DNA of 64,000 nucleotides from an uncultured Flammeovirgaceae bacterium (lineage in GTDB: Bacteria; Bacteroidota; Bacteroidia; Cytophagales; Cyclobacteriaceae). This document shows, in pieces, positions 40,990 to 51,233 of this stretch; position 1 is the first letter of the stretch; each line of letters starts with the position of its first letter. A program made the translations under genes and the position numbers. The notes beneath the pieces were generated by a model that was not told where the DNA came from, searched no databases, and saw only the letters and a list, made by a program, of their open reading frames with translations. The DNA lies in contig CAJWQD010000001.1 in NCBI GenBank assembly GCA_913045135.1, forward strand, positions 62,001 to 126,000. Reading direction: 5' to 3'.

Positions 40990-42237
40990 ATGTCAGTAAA
41001 AGCCGAAATAATTTCTATTGGGGATGAGCTCCTTTATGGTCAAACTCTTGATACCAATGCACATTGGATGAGCAATAAATTAGATGAGAATAACATTAAA
41101 GTTTTTCAAAGAACAACCATTGGTGATGATGAGCAGCAAATTTTAAATGCATTAAAAGTAGCAGAGAATAGAGTTGATGTAGTATTGATTACAGGAGGTC
41201 TTGGCCCCACCAAAGATGATCTAACTAAACCTCTTTTGGCTAAATATTTCGGAGTGGAAATGGTACATAACGAAGAAGTTATAAACGATATCACCCTACT
41301 CTTCACTAAGGCAAATAGAGAAGTAACCGCCCTCAACGCTAAACAAGCTGAGTTACCTGCTAACTGTGAGAAAATCACCAATCCTGTGGGTACAGCCCCA
41401 GGTATGTGGTTCCACGTAAACAATACCGTTTTTGTGGCTATGCCAGGAGTACCTTATGAAATGAAAAGTATCATGACCCAGGGTATTCTCCCTAAACTTC
41501 ATAAAATGTTTAGTAAAGGGGTACTACATCATCATATCATAAAAACCATCGGAATCACTGAATCAAGTTTATCTGATTTAATTGAAGACTGGGAATTGAA
41601 CTTACCTCAACATATAAAATTAGCCTATCTGCCAACGAAAGGACAAGTCAAGCTGAGACTGACTGGATCAGGTGATGACCTCAATACCCTTGAGCAAGAA
41701 ATTGCAGTGCTACAGAAGGCAATTATGCCCAAAATTGAAAAGTATGTGTATGGATTTGGGACAGATCAACTTGAAGGGATCATTGGTCAATTACTGAATA
41801 AAAACAACCTTACCTTAGCTACCGCAGAAAGCTGTACTGGTGGCTATTTAGCGCATATGATCACCAGTGTATCGGGTAGTTCAAAGTATTTTAAAGGGAG
41901 TATAATTGCTTATTCGAATAATATCAAAACAGCGCATTTAGGTGTAAGTACAGAAGATCTTCGAAAACATGGCGCGGTTAGCGAAAAGGTTGCTAAAGCT
42001 ATGGCAGAAGGTGTAAGAAGAGAACTCAATACCGATATTGGCATCGCAACAACAGGTATCGCGGGACCAGATGGCGGTACAATAGAAAAACCGGTAGGGA
42101 CAGTTTGGATTGCCTACTCAGACCAATATAAAACCTTCTCAAAAAAATTTAACTTTTCACGAAATCGCACCTTTGTTATCCATTGGTCTGCCTTGGCAGC
42201 ATTAAATATGATCCGACTAAATGTTGGAGTAAAATAG
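40990..42237 (+). CDS. cinA: CinA family nicotinamide-nucleotide amidohydrolase
   Basis: ATG 40990 (ORF track 40939); 'AEIISIGDELLYGQTLDTNAHWMS', 'LITGGLGPTKDDLTK', 'ATAESCTGGYLAHMITSVSGSSKYFKGSIIAYSN', 'TGIAGPDGG'. Confidence 0.96.
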   Translation: MSVKAEIISIGDELLYGQTLDTNAHWMSNKLDENNIKVFQRTTIGDDEQQILNALKVAENRVDVVLITGGLGPTKDDLTKPLLAKYFGVEMVHNEEVINDITLLFTKANREVTALNAKQAELPANCEKITNPVGTAPGMWFHVNNTVFVAMPGVPYEMKSIMTQGILPKLHKMFSKGVLHHHIIKTIGITESSLSDLIEDWELNLPQHIKLAYLPTKGQVKLRLTGSGDDLNTLEQEIAVLQKAIMPKIEKYVYGFGTDQLEGIIGQLLNKNNLTLATAESCTGGYLAHMITSVSGSSKYFKGSIIAYSNNIKTAHLGVSTEDLRKHGAVSEKVAKAMAEGVRRELNTDIGIATTGIAGPDGGTIEKPVGTVWIAYSDQYKTFSKKFNFSRNRTFVIHWSALAALNMIRLNVGVK

Positions 42238-42247
42238 CAAAATTCTT

Positions 42248-42255
42248 TATATTTG
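42248..42255 (+). promoter_or_regulatory. Candidate -7 element TATATTTG upstream of E2 gene
   Basis: Exact TAnnTTTG with TTG 21 nt upstream (42224-42226), 26 nt before ATG 42282. Confidence 0.35.
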
Positions 42256-42281
42256 TATGATTTTAATTAATTTCCTAAAAT

Positions 42282-43574
42282 ATGGCTTCTATTGAAATGA
42301 CGTTGCCCAAAATGGGTGAAAGTGTAATGGAAGGTACTATTTTATCATGGTTAAAGAGCGTTGGTGACTCTATAGAAGAAGATGAATCTGTTCTCGAAGT
42401 TGCCACTGACAAAGTAGATACAGAAATCCCCTCTACCCATGCAGGTATTCTCAAAAAAATACTAGCAGAAGAGGGAGATATAATTCAAGTAGGCAAGCCT
42501 ATAGCCATCATTGAAACATTGGGTGATAGAGAAGAGCCCCTCAATATCCAACCCATTGAAATAGCCGCGTCAGAGAAGCAAAAAGGTATTATTGACATTG
42601 GTCAGACCATGAATGAGGTAAGTCATGACACCTCCGCGACAAGTTCCCATCAACGTCGATTCTATTCTCCATTAATACGTAATATCGCAAAGCAAGAGCA
42701 AATAGATCTTAGCGAATTTCAAAATATAGCTGGATCAGGTAAGGAAGGCCGACTAAATAAGCAAGATGTATTGAATTACTTAAATTCAAGAAAATCGCAA
42801 TCAAATCCCATTGTTAATGGAATACAAAAAAGGTCAACAAATGAAATGCCTCTGAACAAATCAGGTCAAAATGAAATAATAGTAATGGATCGGATGCGAA
42901 AAATAATCTCTTCTCGCATGATTGAATCTAAATCGATCTCTGCACATGTGACTTCTTTTGTTGAGGCTGACATGAGCACCATAGTATCGTGGAGAAATAA
43001 ATTAAAGGAAAAATTCAAGACATCATCGGGCCAGTCGTTGACTTTTACTCCAATTATTATTGAGGCAGTCGTAAAAGCCATTAAAGATCATCCCATGATC
43101 AATATCCAAGTTCAAGGGGATAAAATTATTAAAAAAAGTAATATTAATATAGGACTAGCCGTAGCACTTCCCTCAGGAAACCTAATTGTACCTGTTATCA
43201 AGAATTCAGGACTACTTGATCTTAAATCCTTGGTGGTCGCAGTGAATGATTTAGCTCATAGAGCAAGAACTAATGCGCTCAATCCAGATGAATTAAAAGA
43301 TGGTACATTTACCGTTTCTAACGTGGGCTCATTTGGAAACGTCATGGGGACACCCATTATCGTACAACCTCAGGTTGCCATTATGGCCATAGGCGCCATA
43401 CAAAAAAAACCTGCTGTAATCGAAACTCCGGAAGGTGATTTTATAGGAATACGTCACAAAATGTTTTTATCCCATACCTATGACCACAGGGTCGTCGATG
43501 GTTCATTAGGTGGCCGCTTTGTAAGAAGTGTCGCTGACTATCTTGAAAAATTTGATCCCAATAGGCCTATTTAA
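42282..43574 (+). CDS. 2-oxo acid dehydrogenase E2 component (dihydrolipoamide acyltransferase)
   Basis: Lipoyl domain 'EVATDKVDTEIPSTHAGILKKILAEEGD', peripheral-subunit-binding 'FYSPLIRNIAKQEQIDLSEFQNIAGSGKEGRLNKQDVLNYL', catalytic 'SHTYDHRVVDGSLGGRF'. Confidence 0.95.
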   Translation: MASIEMTLPKMGESVMEGTILSWLKSVGDSIEEDESVLEVATDKVDTEIPSTHAGILKKILAEEGDIIQVGKPIAIIETLGDREEPLNIQPIEIAASEKQKGIIDIGQTMNEVSHDTSATSSHQRRFYSPLIRNIAKQEQIDLSEFQNIAGSGKEGRLNKQDVLNYLNSRKSQSNPIVNGIQKRSTNEMPLNKSGQNEIIVMDRMRKIISSRMIESKSISAHVTSFVEADMSTIVSWRNKLKEKFKTSSGQSLTFTPIIIEAVVKAIKDHPMINIQVQGDKIIKKSNINIGLAVALPSGNLIVPVIKNSGLLDLKSLVVAVNDLAHRARTNALNPDELKDGTFTVSNVGSFGNVMGTPIIVQPQVAIMAIGAIQKKPAVIETPEGDFIGIRHKMFLSHTYDHRVVDGSLGGRFVRSVADYLEKFDPNRPI

Positions 43575-43697
43575 GCCATATTCATTGATAATCACTGGTT
43601 GTAATCTACCCAATGTGTGTAAATTTACAAGAATGTATACCATTTTTTGAGAATAAGAATATTTGGACAATATACAATAGATGGCCTCCCCCTTTTA

Positions 43698-43726
43698 TTT
43701 GTAAAAATAAAACCCACCTATCTTTG
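43698..43726 (+). promoter_or_regulatory. Candidate Bacteroidota promoter TTTG-N17-TATCTTTG
   Basis: Both boxes exact; ends 5 nt before ATG 43732. Confidence 0.4.
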
Positions 43727-43731
43727 ATCTA

Positions 43732-44673
43732 ATGTACAAATTGATTTGGTTTTGCATATTCTTTCTAGCGTCATGCTTCATTAAAGCGCAAGACACATTA
43801 AACATATATACCAAAGAATTAAGGTTAACTATTGACAACGATGTCTTCACCGACTTTGACAGAGACCAGTACTATAGCTCTGGTCTTTATCTTGACTACC
43901 GGTGGTTCAGTAAAAAAAGAGTCAATAAAAATAAAATCATTCATTCTATCTCCTTTCATCAACGTATTTATACCCCTCGGAGAGTATCTTGGAATGACCC
44001 TGGAGACTTTGACCGACCTTATGCGGGACTCCTAGGATTGAGTTTCAATAAAGAATTTTATTTCAAAAAGAAAGATTACTTAAAAACAAGTTTTGAACTT
44101 GGTTTAATCGGACCAAATACGCAGACCGATAACTTTCAAATTACCTGGCATACAAAATTGAATATTCCCATACCTGCTGGTTGGGAATACCAAATCGCTA
44201 ATAGTCCCATAATTAATTTTCATGCTATCTATGCCCGAAAACTGTTGGGCAATGAAACCTTAGATCTCTATTCCGAATCCCGTCTATCCATAGGTACCGT
44301 TTTCAATCAATTTTCCCACGAGGTGCTGATGAAATTTAGTTTATTGAAAAATTCGGCTTCATCGATATTCTTTGGAGGGCATTTAGGTAGCCCATTGCCA
44401 TCAAAAAGTAATAAAAAAATCATAGAATTTTATTTTTTCTATGCTCCGGGATTAATCTATAATGCCTACAATGCTACTATTGAAGGAAACTTTGTTGGAC
44501 CTCAAAGTCCTCATACTGAAATAGCTAAATCGTGGTTAATTCAAAATAGATTCGGATTTTCCTTGAGTTGGAAAAGATTTGACCTTCTCACTACTTATTA
44601 TTTTAAAACCAAAGAAACACTTGATGCAGAGGCTCACCAATATGTAGGCATTACACTCAATAGTCGGTTCTAA
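43732..44673 (+). CDS. Lipid A deacylase LpxR-like (DUF2219) outer-membrane protein
   Basis: Signal peptide; 'LRLTIDNDVFTDFDRDQYYSSGLYLDYRWF', 'RPYAGLLGLSFNKEF', 'GLIGPNTQTDNFQITWH'. Confidence 0.75.
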   Translation: MYKLIWFCIFFLASCFIKAQDTLNIYTKELRLTIDNDVFTDFDRDQYYSSGLYLDYRWFSKKRVNKNKIIHSISFHQRIYTPRRVSWNDPGDFDRPYAGLLGLSFNKEFYFKKKDYLKTSFELGLIGPNTQTDNFQITWHTKLNIPIPAGWEYQIANSPIINFHAIYARKLLGNETLDLYSESRLSIGTVFNQFSHEVLMKFSLLKNSASSIFFGGHLGSPLPSKSNKKIIEFYFFYAPGLIYNAYNATIEGNFVGPQSPHTEIAKSWLIQNRFGFSLSWKRFDLLTTYYFKTKETLDAEAHQYVGITLNSRF

Positions 44674-47570
44674 TGAAAAGAATACATCTTATCGTTTCTT
44701 TTATTTTAATTGCCGATGTATCGATAGGACAATCTTATAATATAGGACTTAATCCTCCCTCCATTCAATGGAAATTTATAGAAAATGATGCGGTAAAAAT
44801 CATCTATCCCGAGGGTATATATGGCCAGGCCGCACGTATTGCTAATATCATTCAAAAACTGAGTGACAGCAGTTACTTCTCCCTAGGTCTTAAAAAAGAA
44901 CAGATAAGTATAATTCTTCAAAATCAATCCATCACCCCCAATGCGTTTGTAGGTGTGGGTCCTTTTCGTTCAGAGTTCTATACCAATCCACCACAAAACA
45001 ATTTTGGCGGAGCTATCGACTGGAATGACCTTTTGGCCATTCACGAATATCGACATGTTCAGCAATTACAGAACGCAAGAATCGGAATCGTAAAGACAGC
45101 CTATACAGTCTTTGGTGATTATTTTTGGAGTTCGCTGGCACATTTAATTTTACCTCCTTGGTTTTTTGAAGGAGATGCGGTTTTCACTGAGACCGTTTTA
45201 AGTAATGGAGGACGCGGCAGAATGCCTTATTTCGAAGGGGAGTATCGTGCCCTTTTACTGACTGGAACTTCCTTGAATTATGAAAAAAACAGTGCTGGAT
45301 CCTATAAAAACCTAATTCCCAATATTTACAATATGGGTTATCATCTCACGGCATCTCTGAATCGAAATTACGGTGAGAACATCATGGGAGACCTTTTACA
45401 GGAGACTGTAAAATCAAGTTTTATTAACATCTATCCATTTAGTAAAAGCTTACAAAAACATACGGGCATGCGCACTCCTGAATATTATCAAACTTCCTTT
45501 TCCAAATTAAAAAAGGAATGGGAGCAAAAAGCAACTAAAATTGAACTTACAGAGTCTAAAAAAGTAAATAGCAAAATAAAAAAAACTTTTACCAGCTATA
45601 CTCATCCCAATTATCTTGATACAAAAACCCTTATTGCGGAAAAAGCGGGTTTTAATGAAATTCCAACATTTTACCTTATCCAACCAGATGGATCAGAAAA
45701 GCGTATAACAAGCCCTGGATTTTATTCCCCATCTAACGCTAATATAAGTCTTGGTAAAGATTATCTTGTTTGGACCGAAAAAGCCTATGATTCCCGATGG
45801 AGAAATGTTGAATACAATAATGTAATCAAATTTGATTGTACCCAGAAATTAAAAAAACAACTCACTTTTAAAGCCCGCTATTTCGCCCCAGAAATTAACA
45901 AAAATGGAGATAAAATTATCGCAGTACATGCTCCTGCCAACCAAAAATATGAACTTCATATTCTCAATGCTCAAAGCGGTAATCTGGATAAAAAAGTTAG
46001 CAATAAAGAGGAATATCAATATGCTTTCCCCACTTGGGTAGATGGAAAAAGTATTGCTACAGTCGTACGAAAATTCGGGAAAAATGCCATTCAAATCATC
46101 GATCTTGGTACGGGAGAAAGTCGCCTCATTACTCCTTGGTGGAACGAAAAAATAGCCCATTTAAAATCCCATCAAAATTATATATTCTTTGATGGAATCT
46201 TTGATGGTATAGATAATATTTATGCCCTTTCAACTGATGACCAGCGAGTTTATCAAGTAACCTCCACTTTATATGGTGCCGTCCAACCTGATATTTCTCC
46301 AGATGGAAAAATACTCGTCTACAGCGGATATTCCTATATGGGTTATGATATCCAAACCACTCCACTGATCATTGAAAACTGGAAGCCTATAGAAAGCATA
46401 AAAACTTCATTAATTGATTATTTTGAACCTATGTTCACTGGTAGTGTTCTTGATAATATTCCCGAGCAATCTTATGAAATAAAATCTTATCCAACTACCG
46501 ATCGAATTCAACTACACAGCCGATTATTGACTTATACACCTCCCAATTTGATATTTAACATATACGCAGACAACAAGATGAGTAATATATCTGGTTTGGG
46601 TAGCTATCAATTTAATTTAAATGAAAAGAGTAGCTCGTGGTCGTCAGATTTACAATGGGCAAAATATTTTCCCATTTTAACATTAGAAACGGCTCGAAAA
46701 AATAGAATCAGCTATGTTCCAGTTTATTTCGAAACCGAAGAGAATGATGAAATCACTGCTAATCTAGAAACAAGAAATCAAACCTGGACTGAAAATAACT
46801 TAGGCCTTGGTGTGAAATTACCCCTCAATTTAACGCTAGGTAATTTTTATAATTTCGTCGAACTCAACCAAAGTATGCGCCAAAATTGGATAAACTATGA
46901 TCTAAAAAGAACAGGAAAAAGTGAATCTTTTATAAGCTATGAATTAGATTTTCAAATGCGTTTTACCTTAAGGCAGGCTTATCAGCACCTCTATCCAAGA
47001 TTGGGCTTTTTATTTCAATCAAATTACCAAAAAAGTATGGGCACAAATTCAAATGCATCCCATGCTTTTTTAGTCAACAGTAGGCTCTATCTACCTGGAT
47101 TGATTAAAAATCATAGCTTCTTTACCGAAATAAGTCATCATTCAGAACCTTTTACTGCCCAATATAAGTTTTTAGATAATTTCAAATACCCAAGGGGTTA
47201 CGGCAAACTTATTCATGATCAAATCCATCGAATCGGTCTCAATTATGCTTTCCCTATTTGTTATCCTGATTTAGCACTAGGCCCGTTATTTTTTATTAAA
47301 AGAGTTAAAGCAAACTTATTTTATGATTACGCAAGAGCGATTTTAAATAATACTGCCATCGAGGCATTTACCCCTCTCACATCAGTTACATTTGACGGAA
47401 TTGTGCCCTACTCAGAAGAAATCTACGAATCCTTAGGTATTGAATTAAACTTTGATATTCGAACACTTCGTTTAGTTGATCTTGATGTGGGTATCAGGTT
47501 CTCGAATCCATTGAACACCAATGAACATAGCCCTGCAGTCGAGTTTATCATAAATTCAATTAATTTTTAA
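44673..47570 (+). CDS. Secreted protein with HEXXH metallopeptidase-like domain, TolB/WD40-like beta-propeller and C-terminal OM-barrel-like region
   Basis: 965 aa, TAATG overlap with previous gene. 'LLAIHEYRHVQQLQNARIG...PPWFFEGDAVFTETVLSNGGRG' (HEYRH with downstream E), repeated TolB-like strands ('QPDISPDGKILVYSGYS'), C-terminal strand-rich 'RGYGKLIHDQIHRIGLNYAFP'. Confidence 0.75.
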   Translation: MKRIHLIVSFILIADVSIGQSYNIGLNPPSIQWKFIENDAVKIIYPEGIYGQAARIANIIQKLSDSSYFSLGLKKEQISIILQNQSITPNAFVGVGPFRSEFYTNPPQNNFGGAIDWNDLLAIHEYRHVQQLQNARIGIVKTAYTVFGDYFWSSLAHLILPPWFFEGDAVFTETVLSNGGRGRMPYFEGEYRALLLTGTSLNYEKNSAGSYKNLIPNIYNMGYHLTASLNRNYGENIMGDLLQETVKSSFINIYPFSKSLQKHTGMRTPEYYQTSFSKLKKEWEQKATKIELTESKKVNSKIKKTFTSYTHPNYLDTKTLIAEKAGFNEIPTFYLIQPDGSEKRITSPGFYSPSNANISLGKDYLVWTEKAYDSRWRNVEYNNVIKFDCTQKLKKQLTFKARYFAPEINKNGDKIIAVHAPANQKYELHILNAQSGNLDKKVSNKEEYQYAFPTWVDGKSIATVVRKFGKNAIQIIDLGTGESRLITPWWNEKIAHLKSHQNYIFFDGIFDGIDNIYALSTDDQRVYQVTSTLYGAVQPDISPDGKILVYSGYSYMGYDIQTTPLIIENWKPIESIKTSLIDYFEPMFTGSVLDNIPEQSYEIKSYPTTDRIQLHSRLLTYTPPNLIFNIYADNKMSNISGLGSYQFNLNEKSSSWSSDLQWAKYFPILTLETARKNRISYVPVYFETEENDEITANLETRNQTWTENNLGLGVKLPLNLTLGNFYNFVELNQSMRQNWINYDLKRTGKSESFISYELDFQMRFTLRQAYQHLYPRLGFLFQSNYQKSMGTNSNASHAFLVNSRLYLPGLIKNHSFFTEISHHSEPFTAQYKFLDNFKYPRGYGKLIHDQIHRIGLNYAFPICYPDLALGPLFFIKRVKANLFYDYARAILNNTAIEAFTPLTSVTFDGIVPYSEEIYESLGIELNFDIRTLRLVDLDVGIRFSNPLNTNEHSPAVEFIINSINF

Positions 47571-47613
47571 TGAATGATTAAAATATATAACTATCACCGG
47601 CAATATTTAATAA

Positions 47614-48039
47614 TATGGATTGCCCAATAAAATTCTAGCTTTAGAACTTAGTATTTATGGCTTTAGTCCAATTAGGCGTGAAGATTTGGTCCTTTTTCTG
47701 CTAAACCGTATATTTTGAAATAAAGTCAAATGGACTGAAGAAGGAGCAATAATCCAAAATGCTTTAAAATTTTTAAAAATCCGCGCAAACAAAAAGATAA
47801 ATAAAGGCTTTTAAAGATTCTCAAACTATGCCAATGATAAGATAAGAAAGCACTCTATTTTTGAAAAATTCTGTTTTTTTATAGTTACCATGAATTAATT
47901 CATATTAGGAAGCATTGATTCAAGGATCATTTCAATAGATTCATGGAAAGCTTTTCTATCACAATTCCAAGCATTTAAACCAAATTTTATTAGGCTAAAT
48001 AAAAAATATGGAGTTGTAATATTTATGAATTTAAAATAA
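47614..48039 (+). pseudogene. Possible decayed coding remnant
   Basis: One frame holds ~141 codons with only three stops (TGA 47716, TAA 47812, TAA 47896), e.g. YGLPNKILALELSIYGFSPIRREDLVLFLLNRIF*NKVKWTEEGAIIQNALKFLKI. Not in ORF track. Confidence 0.3.
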
Positions 48040-48167
48040 ATCTAAGTTATATGAGGTATATTCTGATTATTTAAAATATTCTAAATGAATTCTCTTTGGG
48101 ACTTAACGTTAATTCCACAAAAAAAGAACAGTTGAATGGGGTATTGAAAGAAATACGAGCTTCATGT

Positions 48168-49907
48168 TTAATAAATAATCAAGTCTTCGGTCATTCGTGC
48201 TTGAATCCCCTTCGTCTTTTGTAATTCTTTTATTTGCTTTAGGTAGGGAACCATTACCTCATTGCTCATCGGATTATATGTCAGTATTTCATCAGTTACC
48301 GATCCCAGTAATATTTCAAACATAGATTTCTGTTCAGGATAGTTTACCATTCGGTAGGCCCCTTCGGTTCCACTCATGATCGCTGCTAAATCGACAGCAT
48401 CATCAAAATTGCCTATGATGTCAACCAAGCCATTATCCAATGCCTGTAACCCAGACCAAACACGACCGCTACCAACCCTATCAATATCTTCGGGAGTCAC
48501 TCCCCTACCATTAGCTGCTTTGGTAATAAATGTTTGATATCCTTTGTCAACACCTTTTTGAATGACTCTACGCTCAAAATCAGTAAGGTTACGAGTAGCC
48601 GTATACAAATCTGAGTGAGCTCCTGTCTTGACTACATCATGAGTTATTCCAAATTTATTTTCAAGTAATTGCTCAAAATTGAACCACATACCAAAGATAC
48701 CTATCGATCCGGTGATAGTATTTGGCTGTGCTATTATAGTATCGCAAGCCATAGCAATGTAATAACCCCCTGAGGCGGCTACATCAGCCATTGATGCGAT
48801 TATGGGTTTAACGCCTTTAGTCAAGGACACTTCATGCCAAATAAGATCTGAAGCTACCAAGCTTCCCCCTGGTGAATTAATTCTCAATACGATGGCTTTT
48901 ATCGATTTATTTTCACGTGCTTTCCTAATTTCTTTGGCCAATTTATAACCTACGACTTGGGTATCATCTCCAGCCATTACAATAGGCCCATTAGCATAGA
49001 TTACAGCAATTTTATCCTTTGCATATTTTTTTTTGTATGATTTTTTATAATTCTTATAAGAAATAAAATTGAGATCAGATACCTCTGCTATTCCTAAATC
49101 AGCTGCGATAAATGATCTAAGTTCATCCTTGTATCCCAAAGAATCTACCAACTTCAAGCGATATGCATCTTCGGGAACTTGAACTTGCAACTCTTTTGAA
49201 TATCTTGAGAGATCACCTTTTTGAACATCTCGAGATTGGGATACATCATTTAAATAAATATCATAGATATTGTTTAATAGAGAAGTGTATTGAAGCCGAT
49301 TCTCCGAGCTCATATTTTTTCTTAAATACGGCTCAACGGCACTTTTAAAAGCACCAACTCTAAATATTTCAGGCTTTATCTCCAACTTTTCAAAAAGGCC
49401 CTTAAAAAAAGTAATATTGGCCATCAGACCATTAAATTCCAAAGATCCTTCTGGATGCAGAAAAAAAACGTCTGCTGCCGATGCCAAATAATAATCTCCT
49501 TCGCTTATATATTCTCCGTAAGCATAGATAGTCTTACCTGAACTTTTGAAATCAACCAAAATATCCCTAATTTCTTTCAAAGAAGCAAATCCACCACTTA
49601 ATAACTTATGGTCAAGGTAAATACCTTCAATTCGCTCATCCTCTTTACTATGCCGGATAGTGGAAACCAAATCATGTAATCCAATTTCCGAAATTGCAAC
49701 CTCAGGAAAAAGGTCTTTCAAAGGATCTTCCGTCGTACGCTCTTGCAAGACACCACTCAACCTTATGTATAGGATAGATGAGGGCTCCACATTGACAGTT
49801 TTTTCACCCTCTCCTGCAGCGGCTATTCCTATTAGGATTAGGAAAAAAAGGAAAGAAAAAATAATCAATCCCAGCAGAGAAGCAAGCACATTTTTAAAGA
49901 AATTCAT
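48168..49907 (-). CDS. sppA: Signal peptide peptidase SppA (67K type)
   Basis: 'VLRINSPGGSLVASDLIWHEV', 'MADVAASGGYYIAMACDTIIAQPNTITGSIGIFG'; N-terminal TM. Confidence 0.94.
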   Translation of the reverse strand: MNFFKNVLASLLGLIIFSFLFFLILIGIAAAGEGEKTVNVEPSSILYIRLSGVLQERTTEDPLKDLFPEVAISEIGLHDLVSTIRHSKEDERIEGIYLDHKLLSGGFASLKEIRDILVDFKSSGKTIYAYGEYISEGDYYLASAADVFFLHPEGSLEFNGLMANITFFKGLFEKLEIKPEIFRVGAFKSAVEPYLRKNMSSENRLQYTSLLNNIYDIYLNDVSQSRDVQKGDLSRYSKELQVQVPEDAYRLKLVDSLGYKDELRSFIAADLGIAEVSDLNFISYKNYKKSYKKKYAKDKIAVIYANGPIVMAGDDTQVVGYKLAKEIRKARENKSIKAIVLRINSPGGSLVASDLIWHEVSLTKGVKPIIASMADVAASGGYYIAMACDTIIAQPNTITGSIGIFGMWFNFEQLLENKFGITHDVVKTGAHSDLYTATRNLTDFERRVIQKGVDKGYQTFITKAANGRGVTPEDIDRVGSGRVWSGLQALDNGLVDIIGNFDDAVDLAAIMSGTEGAYRMVNYPEQKSMFEILLGSVTDEILTYNPMSNEVMVPYLKQIKELQKTKGIQARMTEDLIIY

Positions 49908-49967
49908 ACATATGTCATTAATTTAATGCTAAAATAGTTGTTAAAAAATTATTAACCTGATCATCTT

Positions 49968-49975
49968 TATATTTG
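49968..49975 (+). promoter_or_regulatory. Candidate -7 element TATATTTG upstream of folK
   Basis: Exact TAnnTTTG, 12 nt before ATG 49988. Confidence 0.3.
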
Positions 49976-49987
49976 TTTGAGGACAGC

Positions 49988-50494
49988 ATGAAAAAAATAT
50001 TTTTGTCATTGGGTACTAACCAAGGATTTAGACTTGAAAACTTACAAACGGCATGTATAGAACTTTCCAATTATGCAATAAAAATAAAAGCATCATCTCC
50101 CATCTACGAAACAGCCCCATGGGGTAAATCCGATCAGCCTTGGTTTTATAATACTGTATTAGAAATTGACTGTCCTTATGAGCCTAAGCAACTTTTAAAC
50201 ATTTGTCTGGAAACTGAGAAAAAATTAGGTCGGATACGGAAAATCAAATGGGATCAGAGAATCATTGATATTGACATATTGTATTATTATGATTTGATTG
50301 TAGAAAATAAATACTTAAAAATTCCCCATCCTGAAATACAGAATCGGCGATTTAATTTATTGCCATTGGTTCTTCTAGATCCTCTTTTAATTCATCCTCT
50401 ATTGCATAAAACCCAAAAAGAACTATTAGCCCATTGTAAGGATAATTTAGAATGCTATCTCACTTCTGAAAAACTTAATCATGACCTTCTATGA
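49988..50494 (+). CDS. folK: 2-amino-4-hydroxy-6-hydroxymethyldihydropteridine pyrophosphokinase
   Basis: ATG 49988 (ORF track 49973); 'KIFLSLGTNQGFRLENLQ', 'SSPIYETAPWG', 'WDQRIIDIDILYY', 'IPHPEIQNRRFNLLPL'. Confidence 0.94.
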   Translation: MKKIFLSLGTNQGFRLENLQTACIELSNYAIKIKASSPIYETAPWGKSDQPWFYNTVLEIDCPYEPKQLLNICLETEKKLGRIRKIKWDQRIIDIDILYYYDLIVENKYLKIPHPEIQNRRFNLLPLVLLDPLLIHPLLHKTQKELLAHCKDNLECYLTSEKLNHDLL

Positions 50495-51233
50495 ATATAT
50501 ATTATTGATAAGTGCCGGTATTGCTGCAGGCTTTATCAATACTGTGGCTGGAGGAGGTTCTTTATTGACACTACCATTACTAATTTTCATGGGACTCCCC
50601 GCAGTAGAAGCTAATGGATCAAACAGGGTAGCGCTTTTCATTCAAAATATATTTGCTGTCAGAGGTTTTAAAAGTAAGGGTATCGTAGTATTTCCCTTCG
50701 CCTATTGGATTAGCATCTCTGCTGCTTTAGGTTCGTTAATAGGGGCTTATTTTGCAACTGAAATCAGTAATTCTACCTTCAATAAAATCTTATCCATCAT
50801 CATGGTTGCCGTTATGGCAGTTACCCTTTTAAAACCGTATTTAGAGAAAAAAGAGGTCCAAGAACGCTTTACTAAAAAGCGCAATCTTGTTTCTATTTTT
50901 CTTTTTTTTAGCATTGGTATTTATGGAGGTTTTATTCAAGCAGGTGTCGGTTTTATCATGATAGCAGCCCTCACTGGTATCTATAACTTAAATTTGGTCA
51001 AAACTAATAGTATTAAAGTCTTTGTCATATTGTGTTACACGCCTGTAGCATTATTAGTTTTTTTATACAATGGGAATGTACTTTGGGACTATGGATTGTT
51101 ATTAGCCATAGGTAATGCCATTGGAGGATGGGTTGCGAGTAGGTGGTCGGCAGGAGTAAATGAAAAATGGATAAGACTTATCCTTACCTTTACACTATCA
51201 GCCCTCGCAATAAAATTATGGCTCAATAAATGA
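50481..51233 (+). CDS. TauE/SafE family sulfite-exporter-like membrane protein
   Basis: 'GIAAGFINTVAGGGSLLTLPLLIFMGLPAVEANGSNRVALF', multiple TM segments. Confidence 0.9.
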   Translation: MTFYEYILLISAGIAAGFINTVAGGGSLLTLPLLIFMGLPAVEANGSNRVALFIQNIFAVRGFKSKGIVVFPFAYWISISAALGSLIGAYFATEISNSTFNKILSIIMVAVMAVTLLKPYLEKKEVQERFTKKRNLVSIFLFFSIGIYGGFIQAGVGFIMIAALTGIYNLNLVKTNSIKVFVILCYTPVALLVFLYNGNVLWDYGLLLAIGNAIGGWVASRWSAGVNEKWIRLILTFTLSALAIKLWLNK

